Of a DNA stretch of 64,000 nucleotides, positions 18,978 to 28,272 are shown one piece after another. Below the pieces are notes generated by a model. That model was not told the origin of the DNA. It saw only the letters and a program-made list of their open reading frames with translations, and ran no database searches. Each line of letters begins with the position of its first letter. Positions within the stretch are counted from its first letter, which is position 1. This DNA is from Flavobacteriales bacterium UBA2669 (lineage in GTDB: Bacteria; Bacteroidota; Bacteroidia; Flavobacteriales_E; Vicingaceae): the NCBI GenBank assembly GCA_002359215.1, contig DEMN01000004.1:1-64000 (forward strand), written 5' to 3'. The translations under genes and the position numbers were made by a program.

Positions 18978-19740
18978 AAATTATCCTCCCCTCTATTTTT
19001 CCGTTTAATTGCTTTCCTTGTGCGTGTTGTTCTACACAATATTGTATAATAGCATCTCTTAATTTTATTCCCACTTTTTCATAGTTAATGGGATTTAGAA
19101 AAAAAGTCATGTTATCACCTCCATTGGCTAAATAATCGGATGTAAGAATGTTAATTTCAGAAGTTCCTTCTTGAGAAAACAAATTCTTAATTTCATTTTC
19201 AATATTTATTGTGAAATCAAATGAAAGCCCCGAAATAGGTTGCCCCCCAACATTCTTTAAATATTCCATCAATTCCAAAAATTTAATTTCTGATAAGGTA
19301 ACCACCACCAACTCATTTTCAAAAGGCATTAGTTCAAAAATTTTTCCACGGGTAATTTCTCCTTTAGGTAAAGAGGTTCTTAATCCACCAAAATTCAACA
19401 TGCAAACATCAATATTACCATCATGTATTTTTTGAGCTATTTCCATACTTAAATCAGCCACTAAGTTGCCTAATTTGGTTTCGGGCTTACCTTTTTCTTT
19501 AGGAAACTCTTCGGCAGATAAGACCAGTACTTCATTCATTTCTTTTTCTAACTTCTCTTTATAAGGAGAAATTAAAACTGTTGCCTGTTGATGTTCTATT
19601 GTTGTTTCTATAATATTAATGGAAGAGTCTTGAGTTTTTTCATAAACAGCAGGCTGACAAGCAAGGAGAAATGTAATAAAAACTACTGCAACCACTTTCT
19701 TAATAGCTGAAAATTGGTATGTTAAGAAAAAAAACTGCAT
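18970..19740 (-). CDS. 5'-nucleotidase C-terminal domain lipoprotein
   Basis: A 256-aa protein. The N-terminus is a signal peptide ending in the lipobox FLLACQ, so it is probably lipid-anchored. Residues about 75-240 match the 5'-nucleotidase C-terminal, substrate-specificity domain: ETKLGNLVADLS, LNFGGLRTSLPKGEITRGKIFELMPFENELV, and a late DYLANGGDNMTFF, which contributes nucleotide-binding residues in UshA-like enzymes. It precedes and overlaps (8 bases) the gene for the catalytic domain, so the two gene products probably assemble into one enzyme. The gene order is C-domain first, the reverse of the fused proteins. Confidence 0.9.
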   Translation of the reverse strand: MQFFFLTYQFSAIKKVVAVVFITFLLACQPAVYEKTQDSSINIIETTIEHQQATVLISPYKEKLEKEMNEVLVLSAEEFPKEKGKPETKLGNLVADLSMEIAQKIHDGNIDVCMLNFGGLRTSLPKGEITRGKIFELMPFENELVVVTLSEIKFLELMEYLKNVGGQPISGLSFDFTINIENEIKNLFSQEGTSEINILTSDYLANGGDNMTFFLNPINYEKVGIKLRDAIIQYCVEQHAQGKQLNGKIEGRIIYE

Positions 19741-19752
19741 GTTATTACCTAA

Positions 19753-19760
19753 TAAGTTTG
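19753..19760 (+). promoter_or_regulatory. Possible -7 box of the thioesterase gene
   Basis: TAAGTTTG is an exact TAnnTTTG match 55-62 bases ahead of the ATG at 19815, in the 74-base gap shared with the divergent lipoprotein gene. No -33 TTTG is seen. Confidence 0.35.
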
Positions 19761-19814
19761 CCTTAGTTGACCAAATTACGAACTTTACCGTAAATTTTTC
19801 ATCAATTTTATATT

Positions 19815-20219
19815 ATGTACACATCAATAACAAAAATAAGAGTACGCTATGCCGAAACTGATATGATGGGCTATGTTTATTACGGAAATTATGCTACTTA
19901 TTTTGAAGTAGCTCGTGTAGAAGCTATTAAAAAACTGGGGTTTAGCTACCGAAGAATGGAAGATGAAGGCATTGCTTTACCTGTTTTAGAGTTTTCTATA
20001 AAATACTACAAGCCTGCTTTTTATGATGATGAATTAAGAATAGAAACCACCATTAGTGAGCTACCAAAAGCTCGTATTTCATTCACTTATCAAACCTTTA
20101 ATGAAAAAAACGAGTTAATTAATGAAGCAGCTACAACCTTGGTTTTTATCAATAAAAATACACAACGACCATGTGCTGCACCTGCTGATTTTATTGAAGC
20201 TATGAAAGCTTATTTTTGA
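19815..20219 (+). CDS. Acyl-CoA thioesterase, YbgC/4-hydroxybenzoyl-CoA thioesterase family
   Basis: A 134-aa single hot-dog domain. The family catalytic segment RYAETDMMGYVYYGNYATYFEVAR carries the active-site Asp and Tyr. Length and layout match YbgC-type thioesterases, which hydrolyse short- or medium-chain acyl-CoAs. In Proteobacteria ybgC lies beside tol-pal; here it stands alone, divergent from the nucleotidase operon and convergent with fahA (8 bases apart). The physiological substrate cannot be deduced. Confidence 0.9.
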   Translation: MYTSITKIRVRYAETDMMGYVYYGNYATYFEVARVEAIKKLGFSYRRMEDEGIALPVLEFSIKYYKPAFYDDELRIETTISELPKARISFTYQTFNEKNELINEAATTLVFINKNTQRPCAAPADFIEAMKAYF

Positions 20220-20227
20220 TTTGTTTC

Positions 20228-21484
20228 TTAAACCGTAGGCAACACTTTCGTTTTTACTTCACCAAATCCAACTCTAACACCATTCTTTTGTGCAAAACCA
20301 CGCATAATAACAGTATCGTTATCTAAAATAAATTTTCTTTCAGAACCATCTGTCATAGCAACACTTTTACTTCCTTTCCAAGAAACTTCTAACATAGAAC
20401 CATAAGCAGATTCATCATTTCCGGAAATTGTTCCCGATGCCATCATATCTCCGGCTTTTATATTACAACCATTAACGGTGTGGTGAGCCAATTGTTGGTT
20501 CATGTTCCAATACATATATTTATAATTGGAATTAGAAACTACTTTTTCCTTCGTATTTTCAGGCTGAATAGCTACTTCTAAATTAATGTCTATATGTTTA
20601 TCTCCTTCATATTGTAAATAATCAAACACTTTTGGTTCTTGAACAGGTCCTTCAACTCTAAATGGCTCAAGCGCATCTAAAGTTACTATCCATGGTGAAA
20701 TAGACGAAGCAAAGTTTTTAGCTAAAAATGGTCCAAGTGGTACGTATTCCCACTTTTGAATATCTCTGGCACTCCAATCGTTAAAAATACACATTCCAAA
20801 AATGTAATCGTCCGCTTCTTTTGTAGAAATAGATTGACCCAACGCTTTTCCGTTGTATGTAACAAAAGCCATTTCCAACTCAAAATCTAATAATTTACAA
20901 GGACCGAACACAGGAGGTTCATTATCATTTGGTTTTTGTTGTCCTTTTGGTCGGTGTATGGGTGTTCCTGAAACTACTATTGAAGAAGACCTTCCGTGGT
21001 AACCAACAGGAATGTGTTTCCAGTTTGGAAGTAACGCATTGTTTGGGTCTCTAAACATACAACCTACATTATAAGCATGTTGTTCGCTAGAATAAAAATC
21101 AGTATAATCTCCTACTCTAACAGGCATTAGCATTTCTACTTCATTAATAGAATATAAAACTGCTTTAATTTTTTCGTTATCTTTATTCGCTACATTGTCA
21201 AGACTAAAAATAACTGAAATTTCATCTCTTACCTGACGGGTAAAAGCTTTACCTAATTTTATAAACTTATTTAGTTTATATGATTTGAACACATCCGAAT
21301 CTACGTCAAAATAGCCCAACTTAGCCAACTGATGAAGGTTAATTACGGTATCTCCAATTCTACTAGCTACAAAAACTTGTTTGCCAGATTTTGCTACACC
21401 AAAAGGTATATTCTGAATGGGAAAATCACTGTTTTCAGGTACTTCTATCCAACTTTTTAATTCTGGGTTGTTTGCTTTAATCAT
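20228..21484 (-). CDS. fahA: Fumarylacetoacetase
   Basis: A 418-aa enzyme that splits fumarylacetoacetate into fumarate and acetoacetate, the last step of tyrosine/homogentisate degradation. The N-terminal SH3-like domain is followed by the FAH catalytic domain. Seen motifs: FYSSEQHAYNVGCMFRD, PVGYHGRSSSIVVSGTPIHRP, the metal-binding acidic cluster LDFELEMAFV, and NDWSARDIQKWEYVPLGPFLAKNF. These match the eukaryote-like full-length FAH. No other tyrosine-degradation gene is adjacent. It lies 60 bases downstream of glyA on the same strand and may be read from the same promoter. Confidence 0.95.
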   Translation of the reverse strand: MIKANNPELKSWIEVPENSDFPIQNIPFGVAKSGKQVFVASRIGDTVINLHQLAKLGYFDVDSDVFKSYKLNKFIKLGKAFTRQVRDEISVIFSLDNVANKDNEKIKAVLYSINEVEMLMPVRVGDYTDFYSSEQHAYNVGCMFRDPNNALLPNWKHIPVGYHGRSSSIVVSGTPIHRPKGQQKPNDNEPPVFGPCKLLDFELEMAFVTYNGKALGQSISTKEADDYIFGMCIFNDWSARDIQKWEYVPLGPFLAKNFASSISPWIVTLDALEPFRVEGPVQEPKVFDYLQYEGDKHIDINLEVAIQPENTKEKVVSNSNYKYMYWNMNQQLAHHTVNGCNIKAGDMMASGTISGNDESAYGSMLEVSWKGSKSVAMTDGSERKFILDNDTVIMRGFAQKNGVRVGFGEVKTKVLPTV

Positions 21485-21544
21485 AGTTTTTATTATTATT
21501 TTTTTAGTTTTTATGAAGATCGACTTCTAACTTTGGACTTCCAT

Positions 21545-22819
21545 CTACTCTCCTTTAAACAATGGAAACTGCTCCATTAAATTATTTATTTCTTCTCTTA
21601 CATTCGTAATGGTTTTTTCATCTTTATGCGCAATTACCAAATCCATCCAATCTACAATTTTAATCATATCTTCCTCCATCAAACCTCTTGTGGTAACAGC
21701 TGCTGTTCCCACTCTAATTCCTGAGGTAACAAACGGAGATTTATCATCAAAAGGCACCATATTTTTGTTAACAGTAATATCAGCCTCCACCAATAAATTT
21801 TCAGCTTCTTTTCCAGTAATGTTTTTAGAACGCAAATCAATTAACATACAATGATTATCTGTTCCTCCGGAAACAACACCATAACCTCTTTTCATTAATT
21901 CATCAGCCATAACTTTGGCATTTTTTATTACTTGCTGACAGTAACTCATATATTCTTCCGACAATGCCTCTTTAAAAGCTATCGCCTTAGCTGCAATAAC
22001 ATGTTCTAATGGACCACCTTGTGTACCCGGAAAAACTGCTCCATCTAACATAGCCGACATCATTTTAACCTCTCCTTTTGGAGTTTTAATTCCCCATGGA
22101 TTTTCAAAATCCTGACCCATCATAATCAAACCACCTCTTGGTCCTCTTAACGTTTTATGGGTGGTGGTAGTCACTACATGACAATGAGGAAGTGGGTCAT
22201 TTAACAAACCTCTGGCAATTAAGCCGGAAGGATGAGAAATATCTGCTAATAATAAAGCACCTACTTTATCGGCTAATTTCCTCATGCGTTCGTAATCCCA
22301 ATCGCGAGAATAAGCAGAAGCTCCAGCAATAATTAATTGAGGTTTTTCTTCTAAAGCAATTTTTTCCATTGCTTCATAATCAATTCTTCCACTTGTTTTA
22401 TCTACTCCATAAAATGAAGTTTTATATAATTTTCCTGAAAAATTTACCGGAGAACCATGCGTTAAATGTCCACCATGCGACAAGTCGAAACCAAGAATTT
22501 TATCTCCGGGTTTTAATACTGCCAACATAACGGCAGCATTAGCTTGCGAACCCGAATGAGGTTGCACATTTACCCAAGCTGCATTAAATAATTCTTTTGC
22601 TCTGTCTATTGCTAACTGTTCAATTTCATCTACTACTTCACAACCGCCATAATAACGCTTAAAAGGCAAGCCTTCAGCATACTTGTTTGTTAGCACACTC
22701 CCCATAGCTTGCATTACCTGAGAACTAACATAATTTTCTGAAGCAATTAGCTCCACACCTACACTTTGGCGGTATTCTTCTTCTTGAATCAAATCAAAAA
22801 TAACGGTATCCTTTATCAT
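21545..22819 (-). CDS. glyA: Serine hydroxymethyltransferase
   Basis: This PLP enzyme interconverts serine and glycine while charging THF to 5,10-methylene-THF. Motifs: VGVELIASENYVS, YGGCEVVDEIE, HGGHLTHG and the PLP-lysine segment VTTTTHKTLRGPRGG. I start it at the ATG at 22819 (424 aa, MIKDTVIFDLI), which matches where the family normally begins. The in-frame ATG 30 bases further upstream (22849) would add ten odd residues and lies inside the predicted -7 box. It is one of three folate one-carbon genes in the window. Confidence 0.95.
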   Translation of the reverse strand: MIKDTVIFDLIQEEEYRQSVGVELIASENYVSSQVMQAMGSVLTNKYAEGLPFKRYYGGCEVVDEIEQLAIDRAKELFNAAWVNVQPHSGSQANAAVMLAVLKPGDKILGFDLSHGGHLTHGSPVNFSGKLYKTSFYGVDKTSGRIDYEAMEKIALEEKPQLIIAGASAYSRDWDYERMRKLADKVGALLLADISHPSGLIARGLLNDPLPHCHVVTTTTHKTLRGPRGGLIMMGQDFENPWGIKTPKGEVKMMSAMLDGAVFPGTQGGPLEHVIAAKAIAFKEALSEEYMSYCQQVIKNAKVMADELMKRGYGVVSGGTDNHCMLIDLRSKNITGKEAENLLVEADITVNKNMVPFDDKSPFVTSGIRVGTAAVTTRGLMEEDMIKIVDWMDLVIAHKDEKTITNVREEINNLMEQFPLFKGE

Positions 22820-22846
22820 TAATAACAGCTTAAATAAATATTGCTG

Positions 22847-22877
22847 CAAAGGTATAAATATTTTGATGTGTTATAAA
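22847..22877 (-). promoter_or_regulatory. Predicted promoter of glyA
   Basis: TACCTTTG (22854-22847) matches TAnnTTTG on the minus strand. TTTA lies 19 bases upstream, one mismatch from the -33 TTTG. The transcript would begin near 22840, past the ATG at 22849, which supports the start at 22819. Confidence 0.55.
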
Positions 22878-22914
22878 GTTTATAACTTCATTTGTTTAAG
22901 GAAAAATAGATTTT

Positions 22915-23568
22915 TTACCAAGTAGAAAATGGGGTGCCAAAACTGTTATCGAAACCAGCACCAATACCAGAGTTAAAACCACCAAATCTGTTGTAAGGAT
23001 TAAACCTGTCGTTAACTCTAATTTCACCACTAATGGTAAAACCACTTGGCGATTTGTACTCTACGAAAGCAGAATAACCTACTCTTTCCATTGGAGATAT
23101 ATTACTATTAGAATACGAATAATAAGGATTGTTAAAAGTAGTTGCATTATAAAAAATAGAACCGCCTACCGACCATCTTTCATCTATTTGGTATTTAGCC
23201 GCAACATAACCATAAAATTGGGAGATATTACCTGTAAAAGGTTGATAACCAAAATCTGTAAACATAGGCATATTATTGGCACTTACATTTTGATAGGTAA
23301 CTCCTGTATTTATACTCCATTTTTTGGTGAGTTGATAAGTAACTGAAGGATTGTAGTAAGTTCCAAAGCTTCCGTTAGACATTATCATTGCTCCAAATCT
23401 AAAATTATAATTGAGTTTATCTATCGGACTTAAAGAATCATAAGGAACTACATATTCATCGCCTTGGTTATATTTCAAACTATCTGCCTTATTGGTTTGA
23501 GCTGATAAACCAACAACAAACATCAGCACTAATGCAGTAAATAGAATATGTTTAGAAAAGCTTTTCAC
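22915..23568 (-). CDS. Outer-membrane beta-barrel-like protein of unknown function
   Basis: A 217-aa protein with a signal peptide (about 1-23, ending GLSAQ). From about residue 50 it shows repeated alternating aromatic/polar strands with tight turns (YNPSVTYQLTKKWSINTGVTY, FYGYVAAKYQIDERWSVGGSIFY, YSAFVEYKSPSGFTISGEIRV), typical of a small eight-stranded barrel. The end is rich in Gly, Phe and Asn. It follows the TamB-like gene on the same strand, 176 bases away and separated from it by a hairpin. No specific function can be read. Confidence 0.8.
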   Translation of the reverse strand: MKSFSKHILFTALVLMFVVGLSAQTNKADSLKYNQGDEYVVPYDSLSPIDKLNYNFRFGAMIMSNGSFGTYYNPSVTYQLTKKWSINTGVTYQNVSANNMPMFTDFGYQPFTGNISQFYGYVAAKYQIDERWSVGGSIFYNATTFNNPYYSYSNSNISPMERVGYSAFVEYKSPSGFTISGEIRVNDRFNPYNRFGGFNSGIGAGFDNSFGTPFSTW

Positions 23569-23705
23569 AAGTGCTCTTTTTAAGAATTGAGGTAAAATTA
23601 CATAATTTTTAATTCTCTTTATCCATAATAAACGTTAAAAAAATGTGGCATAATAGTTGAAATGAAACGGATGTTAGTTTTTTAATTAAAAGTTTTAGGT
23701 TTAAG

Positions 23706-23737
23706 AAAGCCTTCGAGATTTAAATCTCGAAGGCTTT
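23706..23737. terminator. Perfect 16-base hairpin between the tamB-like and barrel genes
   Basis: AAAGCCTTCGAGATTT and its exact complement meet with no spacer. Seven T then TTTT follow on the plus strand, while on the minus strand only CTT follows. It lies 8 bases past the tamB-like stop codon, so it most likely ends that transcript, although the better T-run is on the other strand. Confidence 0.75.
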
Positions 23738-23744
23738 TTTTGTT

Positions 23745-26700
23745 TTAATCATTAATAGGTTGTTTTTTAGTTCTTCTTTGAAAAAGACTATAAAAAGATC
23801 TGAAAAACTCACCAATATTATCAAACTCCTCCTTATAAGAAATACCAACACCTTGTGTATAAGGACTATTTATTTCTAGTAAAGAAAACTGATTGGATTT
23901 ATTAAATGCTTTAACTCTTAGCTTTCCGTCTTTTGAAATTTTGTACTCTAAAACAACATCCCCAATAAGATTATTGGTATTCTGATTTACTGTAGAGCCA
24001 TTTTGCCTATCGGCAATTCCGAAATTAGAATCTATAATCAACCTATCATTTAGCAATTGTGTAGAAAGTGCCAGTTCGAACTCTTGTGGAGAAATTTCAT
24101 CTCCCGGACGATAGTTTACCCCTATATCAAACTCATTACTAATTTTAGAGAGCCAATTACTTAATTGATTCGACAACAGTTCACTTGTTGCCGTTTTTTC
24201 AAGTCCTGCGTTGCCGGCCACTCCATCTGTTCCTGGAGGTGGTAAAAATCTATTTAACACTAATAAAGAGAATACTTGTCGATTTAACTCCTGAATATTT
24301 TCTTCATGACTACTAACATACAACACACTTTTCACCTTACTTTTCGTATCTTCATCAGCTGTAGGAAGTACAATATCAAAATTGATATCTGGTGCTAATA
24401 AAGAATTTTTCATATGGAGTACTAAATCAACAGGAATTCTTTTTTTCAAAACATCAGAAGTATCCATAGACATTAACAAATCATACAACCTCGCCCTTGT
24501 CCTATAAGAGGCACTAATATCAACTTGAGCATCTAATGGATTTCCATTCCATTTTATTGTTCCTCCTTCCAGCAAATTAAATCTTTTGTTGATTACATTT
24601 TGAAGCGTAAAAAGATAATCTCCACTTTTTACAACATAATCTCCAAAAATAGAGAAATCTCCTGCGGAGTTAATTTCTAATTTTAAATTACCATTTCCCC
24701 TACTCTTCATTATGTCCCCAATTTTTTCATCAAAAATTAATCTTACTTCAGCATCGTCTGTAACTTTTAAATCAAATGTCATAAAAAAATTAGACAAATC
24801 AACTTCTTCTTCAATCATATTAGCTATAGCTGATGAATCAATTTTTGTAACAAAAGTGATATAACTATTTTCTTCAATTTCTTCGTTCCCATCAAGAGGT
24901 ATATTAAATATAGTATTTTTCGAAGTGGTAATATTGGCTTCAATTCCTGTTTTAGACGTATATTGGTCATAGTTAATATCAATTACTCCACTTGCAAAAG
25001 CAATTCCATAATAATCTGGATTATCTAATCTATTTGTATTTAATACCATAAAATCATCTAAACGCATGCCTAAGTCAAAACTGAATTTCTTAAAATTATT
25101 GTGAAATAAGGTTGCTGTACCATAAGCCTTGTTTTTTCTTTCATCCAAAAAAAGTGCATTATCAAACGAAATCATATCAGGTGTTATATTTATTAAAAGT
25201 GATGGTACTTCGTACTTAGTTTTTAAATAATTTACCGTTCCGCTTGTTCCTATCAAGCTAATTTTCCCACTAAATTGAGGAGTTTTTATATTTCCTTTAA
25301 CCTGAATATTAGCAGTAGCTTTACCATCTAAACCAGTTACATGATCTTTTATATAAGCATCTAAAATACTAAGTTCTGTCTGGTTTAATGTAATTAAAAA
25401 ATCTAAATTATCTTCAATAGATTTATTAGTATAGTAATGTCCATAAACAATAATCGAAGGCATTCTTTCATTAAAAAATTTAGCATCAATATTTAAAGCT
25501 TCTTTTTCCGGAATCCATTTAGATTTAATATTTCCTTGTCCAATTAAATAGTCATTTAATTTAAAATTATTTATGTTTAAATCTGATGTAAATAATAGTT
25601 CTTTATTCATTTTTTTTAGCGATGCTACCCCATTAAAAACCCCTTCTAATTTTGCAGCATTTTGAGGGACTAATGACTTAAACAATCCTAAATCAAAATT
25701 TTCAAACATAACATCCATTTGCTGTTTACCATTATCATTACTAATGGTTCCATCTACAATTAATTTTTGATTTTTATTAGCAAATTTAAAATTAGAGATG
25801 TTTATACTATTGGTGTCTATAACAATTACATTTCCATCTGAAAGTTGCCACTGCAAGCCATCTAAATAAATAAAAGCATTGTTAAAGCTACTAGTAATTT
25901 GTTCTCTCTGGAAATAAGTAACATTATTTAATGCTGCATCAAGAGGTCTTCCACTTAAAGTGTCATTTAACCACGTTATATCCGTAATTAAACTATCATT
26001 CCTCAGTATTCCTAACAATTTAAAATCATTCATAAAAAGACTATCCACATTAAATACTAATACTTTATCAATATCAATATCCAGTTCTAATTGATTATTA
26101 TCAGCTTTTCCATTTAATTTTATAGTCTTAAATTGATTTCCATAAGCACTAACACTATCCGCACTTCCATTTATAATTAAGTGATTAGCGTTAGAATTAT
26201 ACTCTCCGGCAATAGTGGTGTTCGATCCAAACCTAATATCATTAAAAAATAATTTTGTTAAAATGTCTGTATTTAAAATAGTAGCTTTAAAATTAAAATT
26301 GTTGGTTATTTTTTGCGGAGTATAAATTTCTTTATTTTGAGATGGTAAATAAGTATAAATAATATTGTTGATTATAGCCATAAAATCAGTAAACTGATAA
26401 TTTCCATTTACTTCCATAGTAGCAAAATCTGAATTTAAGTGAATAGACTTAGAACCATTAGTTTTAATAGACTTTAAATAAGTATTAGGGATAAAAATGG
26501 TATCTAGTTTATCAATGTAATTGGTATTGTGCATTTCAATTTCACCAACAATGTTATCAATATTGTTTCCTATTAAATCTATTTTCACATCTGTAGAAAA
26601 ACGAGTGTTCATTTTTTCTTTAGTCTCAATAAGATTTAATTTAGCTAATTTCGCTTCTTTTATTTCTGAGGTAAATTGTAAATGAGGTAACTCTCCTGAA

Positions 26701-28211
26701 AAATCAACATTTCCATTAAAATTAAAAGTTAAGTTTTCATCTTTAACATCAAGAAAACCATCGAAAATTTGATTTTTAAACTGTCCGTCAACTGTTATGT
26801 TAGAGTACGGGTAATCTTTTAACTCAATCTTTTTAATTTTTCCAGTAAGTTTAGCATCTATATCTTTAAGAGAAAAACCACTTCCTACAATTTTAGTATT
26901 TAAAGCAATTCTTCCTATTTGCTTAGGGGCTTCAAAAAATTTACCTAAATGGAAGTTTCGTGTACTTATTTTCCCTGAATAATAAGTTTTGTCAGGTTTC
27001 ATTTTTAAAGCTAAATCTGTTTGGATATTTCCCAAAGCTGTGGAAAAATTACCATAAGCAACAAAATCATTTAAAAACCCTGATACCTTACCTTTAAAAT
27101 TAATATTTCCAAGATGTTTCATATTATCAGGAAGCTTTATAAATGTCTCATTAACAAAAGGATATAAAGGAATTTGTTCTAATCTATTTTTTGAAGTAAT
27201 CAAGGATTTAATGTCTAGGTAAATAAAAATTTCTTCAGGCTTGGGAATACCGCTTACATCCGCATTTCCACTAAAATAAGTACCATCATCAATAGTTATG
27301 GATAAATTTCTACCCTTTAATTTGTCTAATCTTCCTTTCACATCTCCATCCAATATCACATATTTGTTTAAACAATCTAATTCTTTAGTAAAAAAACAAA
27401 TATCTCTAAAACTTACTTTGGATGAGTCAAAATGTGATTCAATATCAACATTAGTAATAAATTCAGATAAATCAGCAAAACTATCTGTTGTAAAAGACAC
27501 ATCTCCAATTATAGCAGAACTTGGCGTTTTAAGGTACATTTTTTTAGAAAAGATTCCTTTATCAGAAATAGCAAAATCGGCAGTTAAACTATCCAACTGG
27601 AAGCCGGATTTTTCGTAAAAACTCATATTATAAATTTCACTTGTCACACCATTAGAAATGAAATTTATTCCTTTTAACAATGTGTTGAAGTAGGTTATAT
27701 TAATATGTTGAAAATCTACACCATAACCAACAGGCTCTACTCTATTATTATTGTAAGTAAACTTGCCTTTTTTAATTTCAATATTATTAAACTTAACTTC
27801 CCACTTTATTGCCGTTGTATCTTTCGGATCTGCTGAAGAAAAATAATCCATAATAAAAAACAAATTATTATCTAGGCTGTCTTTAGGGTGTTGTAAATTA
27901 AAATAAGGTTCATTTAAAATTATTTTTTTAATATCAATCTTATTATTTCCTAAAGAAAACACTCCAACTTTAGCTTCTATTTCATTAGCATAAAAAAGCG
28001 TATCACCATACAAATCTTCAATATATAATTGATTAATTTTTAAGTTATTAAAAAAAGAAACTTCAACATTTTCAACACTAATAACGGTATTAAGCTCTTT
28101 TGATAAATGATTAAGATATTTTTTTACTAAAAAAGTTTGGAACGCATTGTTATAGATAGTCAAAGAAAGAAAAGCAGCTACAAGCACAACAAATGCCGCA
28201 ACAAATAACAT
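23745..28211 (-). CDS. TamB-type translocation/assembly module protein (AsmA-like)
   Basis: A 1,488-aa inner-membrane-anchored periplasmic protein. One N-terminal TM helix (about 1-20, VAAFVVLVAAFLSLTIY) is followed by a very long region of repeating beta strands, the lipid-transporting groove of the AsmA/TamB superfamily. The TamB C-terminal domain (about 1050-1450) includes SGDYLFTLQNVINKRFNLLEGGTIKWNGNPLDAQVDISASYRTR, the family signature. In other bacteria TamB works with the outer-membrane protein TamA or moves phospholipids to the outer membrane. No tamA-like gene is adjacent; the Omp85-like gene at 33558 is 5 kb away. It is divergent from tsaD. Confidence 0.93.
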   Translation of the reverse strand: MLFVAAFVVLVAAFLSLTIYNNAFQTFLVKKYLNHLSKELNTVISVENVEVSFFNNLKINQLYIEDLYGDTLFYANEIEAKVGVFSLGNNKIDIKKIILNEPYFNLQHPKDSLDNNLFFIMDYFSSADPKDTTAIKWEVKFNNIEIKKGKFTYNNNRVEPVGYGVDFQHINITYFNTLLKGINFISNGVTSEIYNMSFYEKSGFQLDSLTADFAISDKGIFSKKMYLKTPSSAIIGDVSFTTDSFADLSEFITNVDIESHFDSSKVSFRDICFFTKELDCLNKYVILDGDVKGRLDKLKGRNLSITIDDGTYFSGNADVSGIPKPEEIFIYLDIKSLITSKNRLEQIPLYPFVNETFIKLPDNMKHLGNINFKGKVSGFLNDFVAYGNFSTALGNIQTDLALKMKPDKTYYSGKISTRNFHLGKFFEAPKQIGRIALNTKIVGSGFSLKDIDAKLTGKIKKIELKDYPYSNITVDGQFKNQIFDGFLDVKDENLTFNFNGNVDFSGELPHLQFTSEIKEAKLAKLNLIETKEKMNTRFSTDVKIDLIGNNIDNIVGEIEMHNTNYIDKLDTIFIPNTYLKSIKTNGSKSIHLNSDFATMEVNGNYQFTDFMAIINNIIYTYLPSQNKEIYTPQKITNNFNFKATILNTDILTKLFFNDIRFGSNTTIAGEYNSNANHLIINGSADSVSAYGNQFKTIKLNGKADNNQLELDIDIDKVLVFNVDSLFMNDFKLLGILRNDSLITDITWLNDTLSGRPLDAALNNVTYFQREQITSSFNNAFIYLDGLQWQLSDGNVIVIDTNSINISNFKFANKNQKLIVDGTISNDNGKQQMDVMFENFDLGLFKSLVPQNAAKLEGVFNGVASLKKMNKELLFTSDLNINNFKLNDYLIGQGNIKSKWIPEKEALNIDAKFFNERMPSIIVYGHYYTNKSIEDNLDFLITLNQTELSILDAYIKDHVTGLDGKATANIQVKGNIKTPQFSGKISLIGTSGTVNYLKTKYEVPSLLINITPDMISFDNALFLDERKNKAYGTATLFHNNFKKFSFDLGMRLDDFMVLNTNRLDNPDYYGIAFASGVIDINYDQYTSKTGIEANITTSKNTIFNIPLDGNEEIEENSYITFVTKIDSSAIANMIEEEVDLSNFFMTFDLKVTDDAEVRLIFDEKIGDIMKSRGNGNLKLEINSAGDFSIFGDYVVKSGDYLFTLQNVINKRFNLLEGGTIKWNGNPLDAQVDISASYRTRARLYDLLMSMDTSDVLKKRIPVDLVLHMKNSLLAPDINFDIVLPTADEDTKSKVKSVLYVSSHEENIQELNRQVFSLLVLNRFLPPPGTDGVAGNAGLEKTATSELLSNQLSNWLSKISNEFDIGVNYRPGDEISPQEFELALSTQLLNDRLIIDSNFGIADRQNGSTVNQNTNNLIGDVVLEYKISKDGKLRVKAFNKSNQFSLLEINSPYTQGVGISYKEEFDNIGEFFRSFYSLFQRRTKKQPIND

Positions 28212-28244
28212 TATTTTATTTCTTTTTTTGATAGTTTTGAACTT

Positions 28245-28252
28245 TAATTTTG
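28245..28252 (+). promoter_or_regulatory. Predicted -7 box of tsaD
   Basis: TAATTTTG is an exact TAnnTTTG match 21-28 bases before the ATG at 28273. It lies downstream of the in-frame ATG at 28228, which argues that 28273 is the true start. Confidence 0.55.
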
Positions 28253-28258
28253 AGACTT

Positions 28259-28266
28259 CAAAAATA
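28259..28266 (-). promoter_or_regulatory. Predicted -7 box of the tamB-like gene
   Basis: TATTTTTG on the minus strand matches TAnnTTTG and lies 48-55 bases before the ATG at 28211. It is only 6 bases from the oppositely directed tsaD box, so the two promoters overlap. Confidence 0.45.
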
Positions 28267-28272
28267 CATTTA

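Noticed and set aside
22820..22849. Ten-residue N-terminal extension of serine hydroxymethyltransferase
   Set aside because: The upstream ATG lies inside the predicted -7 promoter box, and the protein family starts near the MIKDTVIFDLI residues.
28228..28272. Fifteen-residue N-terminal extension of TsaD
   Set aside because: It would start upstream of the predicted transcription start. The 341-aa form has the normal family length.
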